Source: an uncultured Lachnospiraceae bacterium (GTDB taxonomy: Bacteria; Bacillota; Clostridia; Lachnospirales; Lachnospiraceae). Taken from it: a stretch of 64,000 nt of DNA. Positions 26,501-34,224 of the stretch are shown here, in pieces. The notes beneath the pieces are model-generated. The model saw nothing but the letters and a program-made list of their open reading frames with translations. It was not told where the DNA came from and did no database searches. Within the stretch, counting starts at the first letter, position 1; each line of letters begins with the position of its first letter. Both the position numbers and the translations under genes were made by a program. The DNA lies in contig CAJUAA010000017.1 of NCBI GenBank assembly GCA_910584205.1, positions 12,173 through 76,172 on the forward strand, written 5' to 3'.

Positions 26501-26736
26501 ACACTGATCAGCTTATCGTTGGCGATCTCATCCACATCATACACGATCCGCTCGATCTGATACAAACGCAGGTACTCATCCGATTTTTCTGAAGGATCCA
26601 GCTCTGCCAGTGGGTAACGGTTCAAATTGATCAGATAATTCTTGTTGACAAAAGCATCCGCATACAGCATCCCCTTTTCCAGCGCTGCGTTTGCCCGGAT
26701 GTCGTCCTCCACAAGCTCAAATTTTTCGTTGTCCAT
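23581..26736 (-). CDS. HerA/FtsK-superfamily (DUF87-type) ATPase
   Basis: A 1051-aa ATPase and the first gene of the operon. Walker A GSTGSGKS (517-524) is followed by the strand FLVIEPAKGEYKRYYG typical of HerA/DUF87 helicase-like ATPases. Walker B-type ITVMEEAHNIL (744-754), a sensor strand FIIVDQSPTAVD and NTNTKIIMRLPDYEDC complete the core. The N-terminal 510 residues include a beta-rich HAS-barrel-like part, a long Ser/Thr/Gly/Asn-rich coil (about 225-335) and a helical segment. HerA proteins form hexameric DNA translocases and recur in anti-phage systems, where they pair with nucleases or NAD+-consuming SIR2 partners. No nuclease gene is adjacent here; instead an NAD+-glycohydrolase-like gene lies three genes downstream. 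RBS GAGGGG lies 7 bp before the ATG, behind a hairpin leader and a consensus promoter. Confidence 0.9.
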   Translation of the reverse strand: MDNEKFELVEDDIRANAALEKGMLYADAFVNKNYLINLNRYPLAELDPSEKSDEYLRLYQIERIVYDVDEIANDKLISVYSAFFNIQAAGLLVLRSTRTEVGFYLGIRSVDHASTAEAILEKSFRGNFAGSQIRPVPGDRIQEILGGINAGDRFGNRQNVSSVSIVPSARDEDKERYVQGIEKFIDTMKGMEYTAVLLAEPLNKEVLEQRKRGLLKIYSGLSPFASTQLSYGENYSSAVSRGMSENFSKTINDSLTDTTSQFNSKSRSRNRGHSFGLLGIGFNSGTSTGYSSGSSWASAVTRGTSETSGKTSTETDTETRGDSRTITVTSENKSVKYILEKIDQHLERIKHCEAFGLWDVACYFVSENVQTSVVAASTYKALMAGYGSGVENSHVNIWEQSDPDHTPAVLEYLRYCIHPRFVIPGDDMLFQIDSQSVTPCSLISGNELPYIMGLPGHSVPGVTVLSMAEFGRNVRMSAGTSRGRQVELGQIYHMGEKERTRVSLELESFRSHCFITGSTGSGKSNTTYRILDEMIRHEIPFLVIEPAKGEYKRYYGGLPGIHVYCTNPRYYSMLRINPFRFNQGIHVLEHLDRLIEIFNACWPLYAAMPAILKESFERAYITCGWDLENSIYIPNGHSKFPTFGDVLEALPEIINSSSYSSDSKGDYTGALVTRVKSLTNGISGQVLCSASDIDEEDLFDSCTIVDLSRVSSLETKSLLMGVLILKLNEYRMCTSEENQPLRHITVMEEAHNILKRTPSGGAEGSGVQAKSVEMISAAIAEMRTYGEGFIIVDQSPTAVDVSAVKNTNTKIIMRLPDYEDCRIAGLSMGLNDSQIHEISRFPMGVAVVYQNNWVEAVLAQIDKSEETYHQSDLITEEYALAVVKGQLAVELIVQYETGTAAEEGFQLEELLQIIRDSDINRSKQQDLVREMVEWCSAFERRVPTNGPFAERLADFISCSGLFEAIPIRFRQDYSDEKKVTRGSIDRGDLQAIRQWYGKFYDHLDLYALLPDETIKKRVCRYLLLNRRLQDIQKNKYHLIYEGIYGKAGKGS

Positions 26737-26759
26737 CAGAAACCCCTCTACAAAAACAT

Positions 26760-26781
26760 GGCAGCAGAATGATCTGCTGCC
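26760..26781 (-). promoter_or_regulatory. Leader hairpin of the 21-kb operon
   Basis: A 9-bp perfect inverted repeat with a 4-nt loop (GGCAGCAGA-TCAT-TCTGCTGCC) lies in the 5' leader between the promoter and the RBS of the HerA-like gene. It has no T-tract, so mRNA stabilisation or control of ribosome loading is more likely than termination. Confidence 0.6.
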
Positions 26782-26803
26782 AGATACTTACACCGTTATT
26801 AGA

Positions 26804-26832
26804 ATTTTACAAAATGTCTCCTCTTTTGTCAA
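26804..26832 (-). promoter_or_regulatory. Sigma-A promoter of the HerA-GTPase-Hsp70 operon, with inverted repeat
   Basis: Consensus TTGACA (26827-26832) and TAAAAT (26804-26809) are spaced by 17 bp. An inverted pair GTCAAT (26828-26833) / ATTGAC (26848-26853) overlaps the -35 and could be an operator. Nothing else coding is seen in the 347-bp divergent region 26737-27083 apart from the plus-strand promoter. Confidence 0.82.
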
Positions 26833-26995
26833 TATAAGACAATTCAAATTGACGGTTTCTTCCGCAAAACCGCGCAGAAAAAGACGGAAAGATGCTGTCG
26901 TCCGCAAAAAAGGCGGAAATTGTTAAACTTTACTTTCATGTGCCGTTCCGAAGATTCTGCGGTATGGCTTCCGCCTGCCCTTTCACCGGCGGCTC

Positions 26996-27025
26996 TTGTC
27001 CGGACGCCGGAACCTGTGTTACAAT
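26996..27025 (+). promoter_or_regulatory. Promoter of the PstS-like membrane protein gene
   Basis: TTGTCC (26996-27001) and TACAAT (27020-27025) are spaced by 18 bp, about 60 bp upstream of the ATG at 27084. Confidence 0.6.
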
Positions 27026-27083
27026 ATCAGTACTCCGACGGGCGGCAGCACTTATAGAACCGGGAGTATGAAAGGAACATCCC

Positions 27084-28634
27084 ATGGCATATTTTTTCCT
27101 GACCCTGATTGTTACACTGCTGATGACGCTTATTCTTCCTTTTCTGTTCTATATTCACATCGGAATCCATAATCCGCCTTTTTTATCCGTTTCGCTTCTG
27201 CTGATGTCCTGTTTTTTCCTCATGTTCGGATATGGATACCTCATTACAAAATCCAGGAGGCCCCGTAAACCGCTCAGCAGGACGGGCCTCTACGTTCCGC
27301 TGTTTCTTCCGCTGATCTGGTATCTGCTGAATACGGGAATCTGCAACGCCGCCAATTCCATCGACACCTGGACAATGGTTCTGATGGGAATTTGGAGCTT
27401 CCATCTGTTTGGATGCCTTTTTCCGGAAATCATGCAGCTTCACATAACCGGGCTGAACCTGTGGCATACGGCGCTGCTCTGGAACCTGATCTACGACGCG
27501 GTCCTCATACTTGGATTCGCGGCGGGAGAACGTCTTTCCGTCAAAAAGACAGGGATACAGAGAAAACCGTTTGCCTGTCATAAAAAGATCACGGCGGCCG
27601 TTTTTGTGGTTGTGCTGGCCGCCTTTGCCGCCAGCGAACTGGTTCTGCTGAAACATCGGGAATACATTGTGGAATCGGCGCATCCTTCCTACAATTTCAA
27701 ATACGCCGGAGGATATTCCAGCATCGATCTACAGCCCTATGCCGTGGAAAATGAAGAAAACATCCTGGCAAAGCTGGAGGAGCCTTCCACATTCCGCATC
27801 GCCGACCCGCAGGAAATGCCTCTGCTGGACGGGGCAGAAGCGGCGTATCCCGTATACGCCGCCTTCGCCGGCGCCTGCTATGAAGATATCGCCGCCATTC
27901 AGGAACAGGCAGCAAATTCTGCAGACAGCGTCATGCCCATTCAGTTCACCAACACCATATACGCCTACGAAAAACTGCTGACAGGGGAAATTGATATTTT
28001 CTTCGGTGCAAAACCTTCGGAATCACAGCTGCAGATGGCGGAAGAAGCCGGAGCAGAGCTGGCCCTTACGCCCATTGGAAACGAAGCCTTTGTCTTCTTC
28101 GTAAACGAAGAAAATCCGGTAAACGGCCTGAGTTCTGAACAGCTTCGCGATATTTACTCCGGAAAGATCAGCAACTGGCGGGAGGCAGGCGGAGAAAATA
28201 AAAAGATCCTCGCCTTCCAGCGTCCGGAGAATTCCGGCTCCCAGACCATGATGGAATATTTCATGGGCGGCACCCCTCTGAGAGAACCCCTGGAAGCCGA
28301 ATATGAATCCGGCATGGGCGGCGTCATCAGAAGAACCGCCGATTATGAAAACAGCGCTTCCTCCCTGGGTTACAGCTTCCGTTATTACACGACCCTCATG
28401 GCCGCCGGCTCCGGGGAAGAAACGGCGGGCGTCAAACTGCTGGCCGTGGACGGCGTTTACCCGGATACGGAAACGATTCAGTCCGGGGAATATCCGTACA
28501 TTGCGCAGCTTTATGCCATTACCGTCTCGAACCGCCCCGACGCCAAAAGCGCCATCGAGCCGTTCCTTGCATGGATGGCCGGCCCCCAGGGACAGCAGAT
28601 CGTTTCCGATACCGGATATGTGGCGGTCCCATAA
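27084..28634 (+). CDS. Membrane-anchored PstS-like substrate-binding protein
   Basis: A 516-aa protein with a polytopic N-terminus and an extracellular binding domain. Hydrophobic helices are visible at about 4-25, 33-52, 66-88, 92-108, 125-150 and 168-188. Residues 230-516 resemble the phosphate-binding-protein (PBP_like_2) fold: FTNTIYAYEKLLTGEIDIFFG, NEAFVFFVNEENPVNGLSSEQLRDIYSGKISNWREAGG and QRPENSGSQTMMEYF. The last two phrases match the lobe that contacts phosphate in PstS. Fusion to a membrane domain and absence of pstCAB nearby suggest a sensor or an orphan binding protein rather than a transporter subunit. The ATG at 27084 follows GAAAGGA. It is divergent from the big operon and convergent with the Bce-type permease. 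Confidence 0.78.
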   Translation: MAYFFLTLIVTLLMTLILPFLFYIHIGIHNPPFLSVSLLLMSCFFLMFGYGYLITKSRRPRKPLSRTGLYVPLFLPLIWYLLNTGICNAANSIDTWTMVLMGIWSFHLFGCLFPEIMQLHITGLNLWHTALLWNLIYDAVLILGFAAGERLSVKKTGIQRKPFACHKKITAAVFVVVLAAFAASELVLLKHREYIVESAHPSYNFKYAGGYSSIDLQPYAVENEENILAKLEEPSTFRIADPQEMPLLDGAEAAYPVYAAFAGACYEDIAAIQEQAANSADSVMPIQFTNTIYAYEKLLTGEIDIFFGAKPSESQLQMAEEAGAELALTPIGNEAFVFFVNEENPVNGLSSEQLRDIYSGKISNWREAGGENKKILAFQRPENSGSQTMMEYFMGGTPLREPLEAEYESGMGGVIRRTADYENSASSLGYSFRYYTTLMAAGSGEETAGVKLLAVDGVYPDTETIQSGEYPYIAQLYAITVSNRPDAKSAIEPFLAWMAGPQGQQIVSDTGYVAVP

Positions 28635-28673
28635 GATCCGCCGGGTATGCGCCGCTCCCTGCTGCCGGTCCCG

Positions 28674-30626
28674 CTATGCAGGCAGCACGTTCCTTTTTAA
28701 GCTGGTATAGGCCAGCAGGATATAGACCGCATAAATCAGGAAGAATATCACCAGCGAAGCCGCCGCGATGACTCCGGGACTGCTCATTCCCACCATGACC
28801 CCCGGCTCCGGAAGGCGGGCCAGATGAAGGATAAACGGCACGCCGATCAGCACCGGAGGCACAGCGGGCAGCGCATAATAAACGGCGAACTGAACGCGCA
28901 GAGCCTCCGCCATCTCCCGCCGGTCCATGCCCAGCTTCTGCAGAAGGGCGAACTGCCGCCGGTACCGCTCTGATTCGCTGAACTGCTGGATGGTCAGAAT
29001 GGCGGCGGCGGTCATGGTAAGGGCCAGCGCCAGATAGTACAACGGGAAGACGATCAGGACGGTCTGGGACGCCACCTCCGTCTCCTCGCTGGCCCGGGTG
29101 GTGATGCGGTCCACATGCCCCACCGGCCCGCTCCAGTCCAGCCGGTCATTGTGCAGGCCGTGCAGGGCATCATACTGCTCCTGGCTTACCGGTCGGGCCG
29201 TCCTGGCGGCATAGGTTCTATGGTTGACCGCCAGCCCCTCCACAGCCTCGTCAGGGACCACCAGAATGTAGCCCCGCCCATTGGTGATCCCGCCGCTCTG
29301 GGACAGGTGTTCCGTGTGGACGTCCCCGGGTTTCAGGGTAAACTCTCCCATTTGCAGGGACCGGCCATATTCCCGCAGGGGCTCCTCCAGATAAGTCATA
29401 CAGTGGAACAGATACTGTCCCTCTTTAAGCTCCACCGGACGGTAACCCGCTACCAGGCGCAGGGCGGCATAGTCGCTGTAGCGAAGAACCGGGTCCTGAT
29501 AAAAATTAAAGTAATAATAGGAGATGCTGGAGGTAAGGTAATCCCGCACCGCACTGCTGCCGCTGAGATAGACGGCATACTGCACCGACTGTTCCACCGG
29601 AATGTTTTTCTCAACATAGTCCAGATACGGACCATGGTCCCGCTCCGGGTCATCGATACTGATGAACAGGTCGAAGCAGGCGGTATCCGCCGCACGACCG
29701 GTGAAAAGTCCCCGGAACACCAGCCCTGTGCCCTCGGAGATCAGAGTTGCGGTGAAGATCATGGAGATGACAGCCATAAGCACCCCCATGGTAGCCAGTT
29801 TGGACGTAAGGGTGCGAAACACCAGCAGATTCCGGCCCCTGTATTTTCGGGCAGGACGCCTGTCGAAAAAGGCAGGCACCTCCGAGGCTGAGCTGAGGAA
29901 AAAACCGAACAGGAAGAGAATCAGGCTTCCCGCCCCGATGACGCCGACGATGGCATCTCCCTCCATCAGCAGGCAGGCACCGACCGCGCCCAGCACAAGG
30001 GAGACAGTGAAAATCCAACGGCGCTTTCTGCCGGTCCGGATCACCACGCCCTCATTTTGCCGGTCAAAATAAATCAGCTCACAGATGTTCGCCCTTCGGA
30101 TATATCTGCGGCTCCGGTGCAGGGCGAAAAGGTAGATAAATGCAAAACAGACAATCGTAAGCCCCAGGGCGGGAAAGGAGAAACCAAAGGCGAAATGATA
30201 GGACAGCCCAAACAAAGTCAGGGTAATGGCCCGGAACGCCTGATAAAGCAGCCCGCCCAGCACAGTGCCCAGCGCCAAAGCGCCGCCCCCTACGGCCAGA
30301 TTTTCCAGAAAAAACAGCCGGGCGACCTGTCTGTTTTCCAGTCCGATGAGCAGATAGGTCCCCAGCTCCCGCCCCCGGCGCAGAAGCATGAATTTCGTCG
30401 CATAAGCCACCAGCCAGCCAAAGACGCCCACCACCACAACGCCGGCCATGGCAATCATCATGGGCAGCATGTTCATCCCCTCGGACAGGGTAATAATCTC
30501 CTGAGAAAACACCAGCGCATTGAAAGAATACAGCAGCGCGGCGGCCAGGACCACCGTAACAAAATAAATCAGATAGTCCCTTGCCTGACGTCTGGCATTG
30601 CGCAGGGAAAGCTTATATAACGTCAC
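28674..30626 (-). CDS. BceB-type FtsX-family ABC permease
   Basis: A 650-aa permease of a peptide-antibiotic sensing and detoxification transporter. The N-terminus TLYKLSLRNARRQARDYLIYF, multiple membrane helices and a large extracellular domain of about 200 residues (near 300-500) between helices are typical of BceB. The start is a GTG at 30626, supported by GGAGGTGA five bases upstream; it overlaps the end of the ATPase gene by 14 bp, so the two are coupled. An in-frame ATG farther upstream (30668) lies inside the ATPase gene and has no such RBS. The extracellular loop in this family binds lantibiotics or bacitracin-lipid complexes and signals to the partner kinase encoded just upstream. 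Confidence 0.9.
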   Translation of the reverse strand: MTLYKLSLRNARRQARDYLIYFVTVVLAAALLYSFNALVFSQEIITLSEGMNMLPMMIAMAGVVVVGVFGWLVAYATKFMLLRRGRELGTYLLIGLENRQVARLFFLENLAVGGGALALGTVLGGLLYQAFRAITLTLFGLSYHFAFGFSFPALGLTIVCFAFIYLFALHRSRRYIRRANICELIYFDRQNEGVVIRTGRKRRWIFTVSLVLGAVGACLLMEGDAIVGVIGAGSLILFLFGFFLSSASEVPAFFDRRPARKYRGRNLLVFRTLTSKLATMGVLMAVISMIFTATLISEGTGLVFRGLFTGRAADTACFDLFISIDDPERDHGPYLDYVEKNIPVEQSVQYAVYLSGSSAVRDYLTSSISYYYFNFYQDPVLRYSDYAALRLVAGYRPVELKEGQYLFHCMTYLEEPLREYGRSLQMGEFTLKPGDVHTEHLSQSGGITNGRGYILVVPDEAVEGLAVNHRTYAARTARPVSQEQYDALHGLHNDRLDWSGPVGHVDRITTRASEETEVASQTVLIVFPLYYLALALTMTAAAILTIQQFSESERYRRQFALLQKLGMDRREMAEALRVQFAVYYALPAVPPVLIGVPFILHLARLPEPGVMVGMSSPGVIAAASLVIFFLIYAVYILLAYTSLKRNVLPA

Positions 30627-31371
30627 TGATATCACCTCCCATCGCAGCCAGCACGTCCAGAATCTCATGGTAAAACACCGCTCGTCCCCGATCCCCCCGC
30701 AGCAGCTCGTTGAATACCCGGCCGTCCTTCAGAAACAGCAGACGTCCGGCGTAGCCGGCGCTGTAGGCGTCGTGGGTGACCATGAGAATCGTGACCCCCA
30801 TCTCACGATTCATGGCGGACATCATCTCCAGCAGGTTTCTGGATGACCTGGAATCCAGCGCCCCGGTTGGTTCGTCCGCCAGCAGCAGGGACTGCCCCGC
30901 CACGATCGCCCGGGCGCAGGCAGTCCGCTGCTTCTGTCCCCCGGACACCTGATAGGGAAATCTGGAAAGGATATCGGTGATCCCCAGCTTTCCGGCCACC
31001 TCCCTCACCCGGCTCTGTACCGTCCCGGGATTCTGGTGGTTTATGGAGAGGGCCAGCCCGATGTTTTCCTCAATGGTCAGAGTATCCAGCAGATTGAAAT
31101 CCTGAAACACAAAGCCCAGCCGTTCCCGGCGGAATTTTGCCAGATCCCTTTCGCACAGATCGGCAATATTCACGCCGTCCAGAAGGATTTTTCCGGCGCT
31201 TATGGTGTCGATGGTGGAAATGCAGTTGAGCAGAGTGGTCTTGCCCGAGCCGGACGCCCCCATAATGGCCAGAAATTCCCCGTCCTCCACGTCGAAGCTC
31301 ACCCGGTCCAGCGCCCTGGTAACGTTGTTTCTGCTTCCGTAATATTTTTCTATGTTCTGTATTTGCAGCAT
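30613..31371 (-). CDS. BceA-type ABC transporter ATPase
   Basis: A 252-aa ATPase. Walker A GASGSGKT (38-45), signature VSGGQKQR, Walker B LLLADEPTGALDS and a switch histidine (VTHDAYSAG) are all intact. The start MLQIQNIEKYYG at 31371 is chosen because AAAGGAGG lies 9 bp upstream; an earlier in-frame ATG at 31401 lacks this. It energises the permease encoded by the overlapping downstream gene. Gene order response regulator, kinase, ATPase, permease is the standard Bce module. Confidence 0.94.
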   Translation of the reverse strand: MLQIQNIEKYYGSRNNVTRALDRVSFDVEDGEFLAIMGASGSGKTTLLNCISTIDTISAGKILLDGVNIADLCERDLAKFRRERLGFVFQDFNLLDTLTIEENIGLALSINHQNPGTVQSRVREVAGKLGITDILSRFPYQVSGGQKQRTACARAIVAGQSLLLADEPTGALDSRSSRNLLEMMSAMNREMGVTILMVTHDAYSAGYAGRLLFLKDGRVFNELLRGDRGRAVFYHEILDVLAAMGGDISDVI

Positions 31372-31449
31372 GGCATTTACCTCCTTTACCTGTGGCTCCA
31401 TGGTACACCAGAAGCGAAGGATATGGTATCGAAGTCATATGGATTTGTC

Positions 31450-32460
31450 TTACAGTTCTGTAAGATTCTCCCCCGCGGGAAAGGTCAGCGTCACCGCAGT
31501 CCCGTCTCCTTCCTGCGAGACCATGTACAGTTCCAGCTCCAGAAAAACCGCCAGTTTCCTGCACAGGTACAGCCCCATGCCGGTCGAACCGCCGCGGCTC
31601 CGCCCGTTACTGCCGGTAAAGCCGCGGTCGAATACACGGGGCAGTTCATGCGCCGGAATACCGATGCCGTTATCCCGAACCAGCAGCTGCGTCTGCCTCC
31701 CAAGCGGCCTGGCAGAAAGAGTAATGACCGGCTCCGTCCCCTGGTAGCGCGCGGCATTTTGGAGCAGCTGTCCCAGAATAAAGGCCGCCCATTTTTCATC
31801 GGTATAGACCATGTGGTCCAGATGTGTCGTTTCTATCCGAACTCCGTTTGAAATCAGCAGGAACCGATGGTTCTCAATGGCCTGGGCGACGATTTTTTCC
31901 AGACTCACCTGCCGGAACAGACAGTCCTGTTCCGGAGTCTCTGCCCGGGCATAGAACAGAGCCCGCTCCACATGGGCCTCAATCTGCGCCAGCTCCACCA
32001 TAAGCTTCCTGAGGATGGTTCCGTCCAGTTCCCGGCAGATGAGCCGGGCGGCGGTGATGGAAGTTTTGATCTCATGCACCCAGCACTCTACATACTCCCG
32101 GTATTCGCGCTGAGACGCCCGGGCAGCGGACACCTCGCCGGTCATCGCCCGCCCCGCCCGGCGGATCAGATCAAAAAGCCGACGCTCGTAAAGCCCTTTG
32201 GGACGCGAAACACACTCCATAAACAGATACTTCCGGTCCAGCCCTTCCAAAACGGTTTCCAGTTCCAGAAGGCGGGCGCGCTGTCGAAAGAAATCGGACA
32301 GATTCACCACCAGAAACACCAGCAGAAGCACAATCAGCAGAAGCGTCAGAACTCCCGACTGCGTCCCCGTGGCAAAGAGAAACAGCGCCGCCAGCCCGAT
32401 GCAGATCAGCCAAAGGGCAGTCCGCCCCAGCCGGTCAGATAAAAATTCCCGCAGGCTCAT
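31450..32460 (-). CDS. BceS-type intramembrane-sensing histidine kinase
   Basis: A 336-aa kinase with two N-terminal membrane helices (13-33 and 36-53) joined by a very short loop, so it has no ligand-binding domain of its own. This is the mark of kinases that sense through their ABC transporter. The phospho-acceptor is H129 (WVHEIKT). N-box (LLQNAARYQ), G1 (DNGIGIP) and G2 (GGSTGMGLYL) ATP-binding motifs are present. The start overlaps the response-regulator stop by four bases. Confidence 0.93.
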   Translation of the reverse strand: MSLREFLSDRLGRTALWLICIGLAALFLFATGTQSGVLTLLLIVLLLVFLVVNLSDFFRQRARLLELETVLEGLDRKYLFMECVSRPKGLYERRLFDLIRRAGRAMTGEVSAARASQREYREYVECWVHEIKTSITAARLICRELDGTILRKLMVELAQIEAHVERALFYARAETPEQDCLFRQVSLEKIVAQAIENHRFLLISNGVRIETTHLDHMVYTDEKWAAFILGQLLQNAARYQGTEPVITLSARPLGRQTQLLVRDNGIGIPAHELPRVFDRGFTGSNGRSRGGSTGMGLYLCRKLAVFLELELYMVSQEGDGTAVTLTFPAGENLTEL

Positions 32461-33125
32461 AACTGATACCCCATTCCCCGGCGGGTCCTGACCGCGTCAG
32501 GCAGACCGATCTGTGCCAGTTTCCCGCGAAGCCTGGTCATGTTGACACTGAGCGTATTGTCGTCAATGTAAATCTGATTGTCCCACAGGGCATCGATCAG
32601 GTCGGCCCGGGAGACGATCTGCCCGGCATGGACCATCAGACAGGCCAGAATCTGCAGTTCATTCCGGCTGAGCTCCACGGTCTTTCCGCCGGACGATGCG
32701 GCCCCTTTGGTCAGGCTCAGCCGCAGCTCCCCGGCCTCCAGCAGATCCGCCGGTTCCGGCCCGCTGCCGCTCCGGCGCAGAACGGCTTTGATCCTGGCCA
32801 GCAGGACGGGAACGCTGTATGGCTTCGTGATGTAATCGTCTCCGCCCAGGCTCAGCGCCCGCACCTCGTCCATGCCGGCATCCCGGCTGGTGACAAATAT
32901 GACCGGCGCAGGAACGGTCTTTCGCAGCGCTGTGCACAGGGAGAAGCCGTCCCGTCCCGGCAGCCCGATATCCAGCAGAATGAGATCCGGCTGTTCCCGC
33001 ACTGCCTGTTCCGGAATTTCCGTAAAATCCGTAATCGCCAAAGGTGCATATCCCTCGTTCTCCAGAAGCAGAGCCAGCTCTTCCCGAACGGCCGGCTCAT
33101 CCTCAATGATCATGATTTTCTGCAT
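32457..33125 (-). CDS. OmpR-family response regulator (BceR-type)
   Basis: A 222-aa regulator. The receiver domain has the acidic pair E8-D9, phospho-acceptor D52 (LLLDIGLPG), T79 and K101 (TKPYS). The C-terminal 95 residues form a winged helix (VELSRNELQILACLMVH ... VNMTRLRGKL ... VRTRRGMGYQL). It should activate the adjacent ABC genes when the transporter-kinase complex detects a peptide antibiotic. Confidence 0.94.
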   Translation of the reverse strand: MQKIMIIEDEPAVREELALLLENEGYAPLAITDFTEIPEQAVREQPDLILLDIGLPGRDGFSLCTALRKTVPAPVIFVTSRDAGMDEVRALSLGGDDYITKPYSVPVLLARIKAVLRRSGSGPEPADLLEAGELRLSLTKGAASSGGKTVELSRNELQILACLMVHAGQIVSRADLIDALWDNQIYIDDNTLSVNMTRLRGKLAQIGLPDAVRTRRGMGYQL

Positions 33126-33189
33126 ATCTCTGTTACCGCCTCATCATTTTTTTCATACTAACACAAAGGGAACGTATTTGTCCAGAGAG

Positions 33190-33267
33190 CAGTACCTCAG
33201 GATGGTAACACCGGGAGGAAACGTAGAATATGATATCCGGGTGATGAAACAGCTTCAAAAACCCTGA
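33190..33267 (+). pseudogene. Possible 3' remnant of a gene
   Basis: A short plus-strand frame ends EQYLRMVTPGGNVEYDIRVMKQLQKP and its stop coincides with a bidirectional terminator hairpin, as a real gene end would. No start or upstream body remains because the response regulator lies immediately before it on the other strand. The family is unknown and it may be chance. Confidence 0.25.
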
Positions 33268-33289
33268 CGGTATTTCCATCAGGGTTTTT
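33257..33289. terminator. Bidirectional intrinsic terminator
   Basis: An 11-bp perfect stem AAAAACCCTGA / TCAGGGTTTTT with an 11-nt loop, with T-runs at the 3' side on either strand. Confidence 0.75.
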
Positions 33290-33432
33290 CAGTGAGATAT
33301 GTAAATCACTTTTGTAGATATTTTACTCTGTCTTTTGATGGATTTTCATGGAATTACAGAAAAATGTATGGTAAAATGAAATACAGCGGTAGTTCCTTAC
33401 TGTTGGCAAACTAAAAAATCAAGGAGCAAACG

Positions 33433-33528
33433 ATGAAGAATATCCTTATCATTCAAGGCGGAGGCCTCCCCAACGGAAATACATCCCAGCTTGTCAACAG
33501 TTTTATGGCTGGTGCAAAAGAAAACTGA
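33433..33528 (+). pseudogene. Truncated NADPH-dependent FMN reductase / flavodoxin-like N-terminus
   Basis: A good RBS (AAGGAG) and ATG open a 31-codon frame MKNILIIQGGGLPNGNTSQL..., the first beta strand and phosphate loop of a flavodoxin-like NADPH-dependent FMN reductase. It ends at a TGA after AGAKEN, whereas the family is about 150-200 aa. The next gene begins 33 bp later, so a deletion probably joined the fragment to the hydrolase gene. Confidence 0.6.
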
Positions 33529-33560
33529 TTTGTATGAATTACAACATGAAAGGAAATATT

Positions 33561-34124
33561 ATGTCGAAAATAGCTGTCTGTTTTCCCGGTATCGGGTATC
33601 ATTGCGAGAACCCCCTTCTATATTACAGCAGGAATATCGCTTTTGCGCTTGGATATAAAGACTGCAGAAATGTGAACTACACCTATAATGCCGGAAACAT
33701 CCGTGGCAATGAAGACAAAATGAAAGAGGCGTATGAAGCACTGTTTTCACAGTCTGAAGCAGAGCTTACCGATATTGACTGGTCTGAATACGATGATGTA
33801 CTTTTTATTTCAAAAAGCCTTGGGACAATCATTGCCGCATCTTATGTCAGGAAATATGGTTTAAAAAGAGTAAGACATATTCTTTATACGCCTTTGGCAC
33901 AGACTTTCCTTTTTGCTCCAACTAATGCTATCGCATTTATTGGAACAGCAGACCCATGGAGCGATACAGATGAGATTACCCGGCTCTCAAATACAAACCA
34001 TATTCCCATATCTGTATATGAAGGAGGCAATCATTCCCTTGAATGTGCTGATACGCTGAAAAATATTGAGAATTTAAGGGATATTATGCAAAAGACAATG
34101 GATTTCTGTAAGGGGACATCATAA
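33561..34124 (+). CDS. Small alpha/beta hydrolase-like protein
   Basis: A 187-aa protein. KIAVCFPGIGYHCENPLLYYS at the N-terminus, a nucleophile-elbow-like FISKSLGTIIAASY (Ser in S-K-S-L-G rather than the usual G-x-S-x-G), IAFIGTADPWSD carrying a likely acid, and EGGNHSLE with the likely catalytic His give an alpha/beta-hydrolase order. The substrate is unknown. The start at 33561 is preferred over an ATG at 33534 because GAAAGGA precedes it. Its base composition is AT-rich compared with flanking chromosome, which together with the truncated gene before it suggests recent acquisition. Confidence 0.75.
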   Translation: MSKIAVCFPGIGYHCENPLLYYSRNIAFALGYKDCRNVNYTYNAGNIRGNEDKMKEAYEALFSQSEAELTDIDWSEYDDVLFISKSLGTIIAASYVRKYGLKRVRHILYTPLAQTFLFAPTNAIAFIGTADPWSDTDEITRLSNTNHIPISVYEGGNHSLECADTLKNIENLRDIMQKTMDFCKGTS

Positions 34125-34224
34125 ACCGCAACTCTCTTCTTCCAGTTTTCTGATGATATCCGCAGGATTATGCACACAACGAATATGATAGAGGCATTGA
34201 TCCCACCTGCCTTTCTCACACCCG
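34119..34224 (-). pseudogene. Short orphan coding remnant
   Basis: A minus-strand frame reading WYDGCEKGRWDQCLYHIRCV then HNPADIIRKLEEESCGL and a stop looks protein-like but has no start or RBS. It abuts, in another frame, the end of the small HTH-like gene; it could be that gene's original C-terminus after a frameshift, or the tail of a different lost gene. Confidence 0.3.

Noticed and set aside
23581..26736. Conjugation coupling protein or FtsK for the 1051-aa ATPase
   Set aside because: No relaxase, T4SS or FtsK gamma domain is near, and the IEPAKGEY and MEEAHN motifs fit HerA/DUF87.
30627..30668. ATG start for the BceB-type permease at 30668
   Set aside because: It lies within the ATPase gene with no RBS, whereas GTG 30626 has GGAGGTGA and the family N-terminus.
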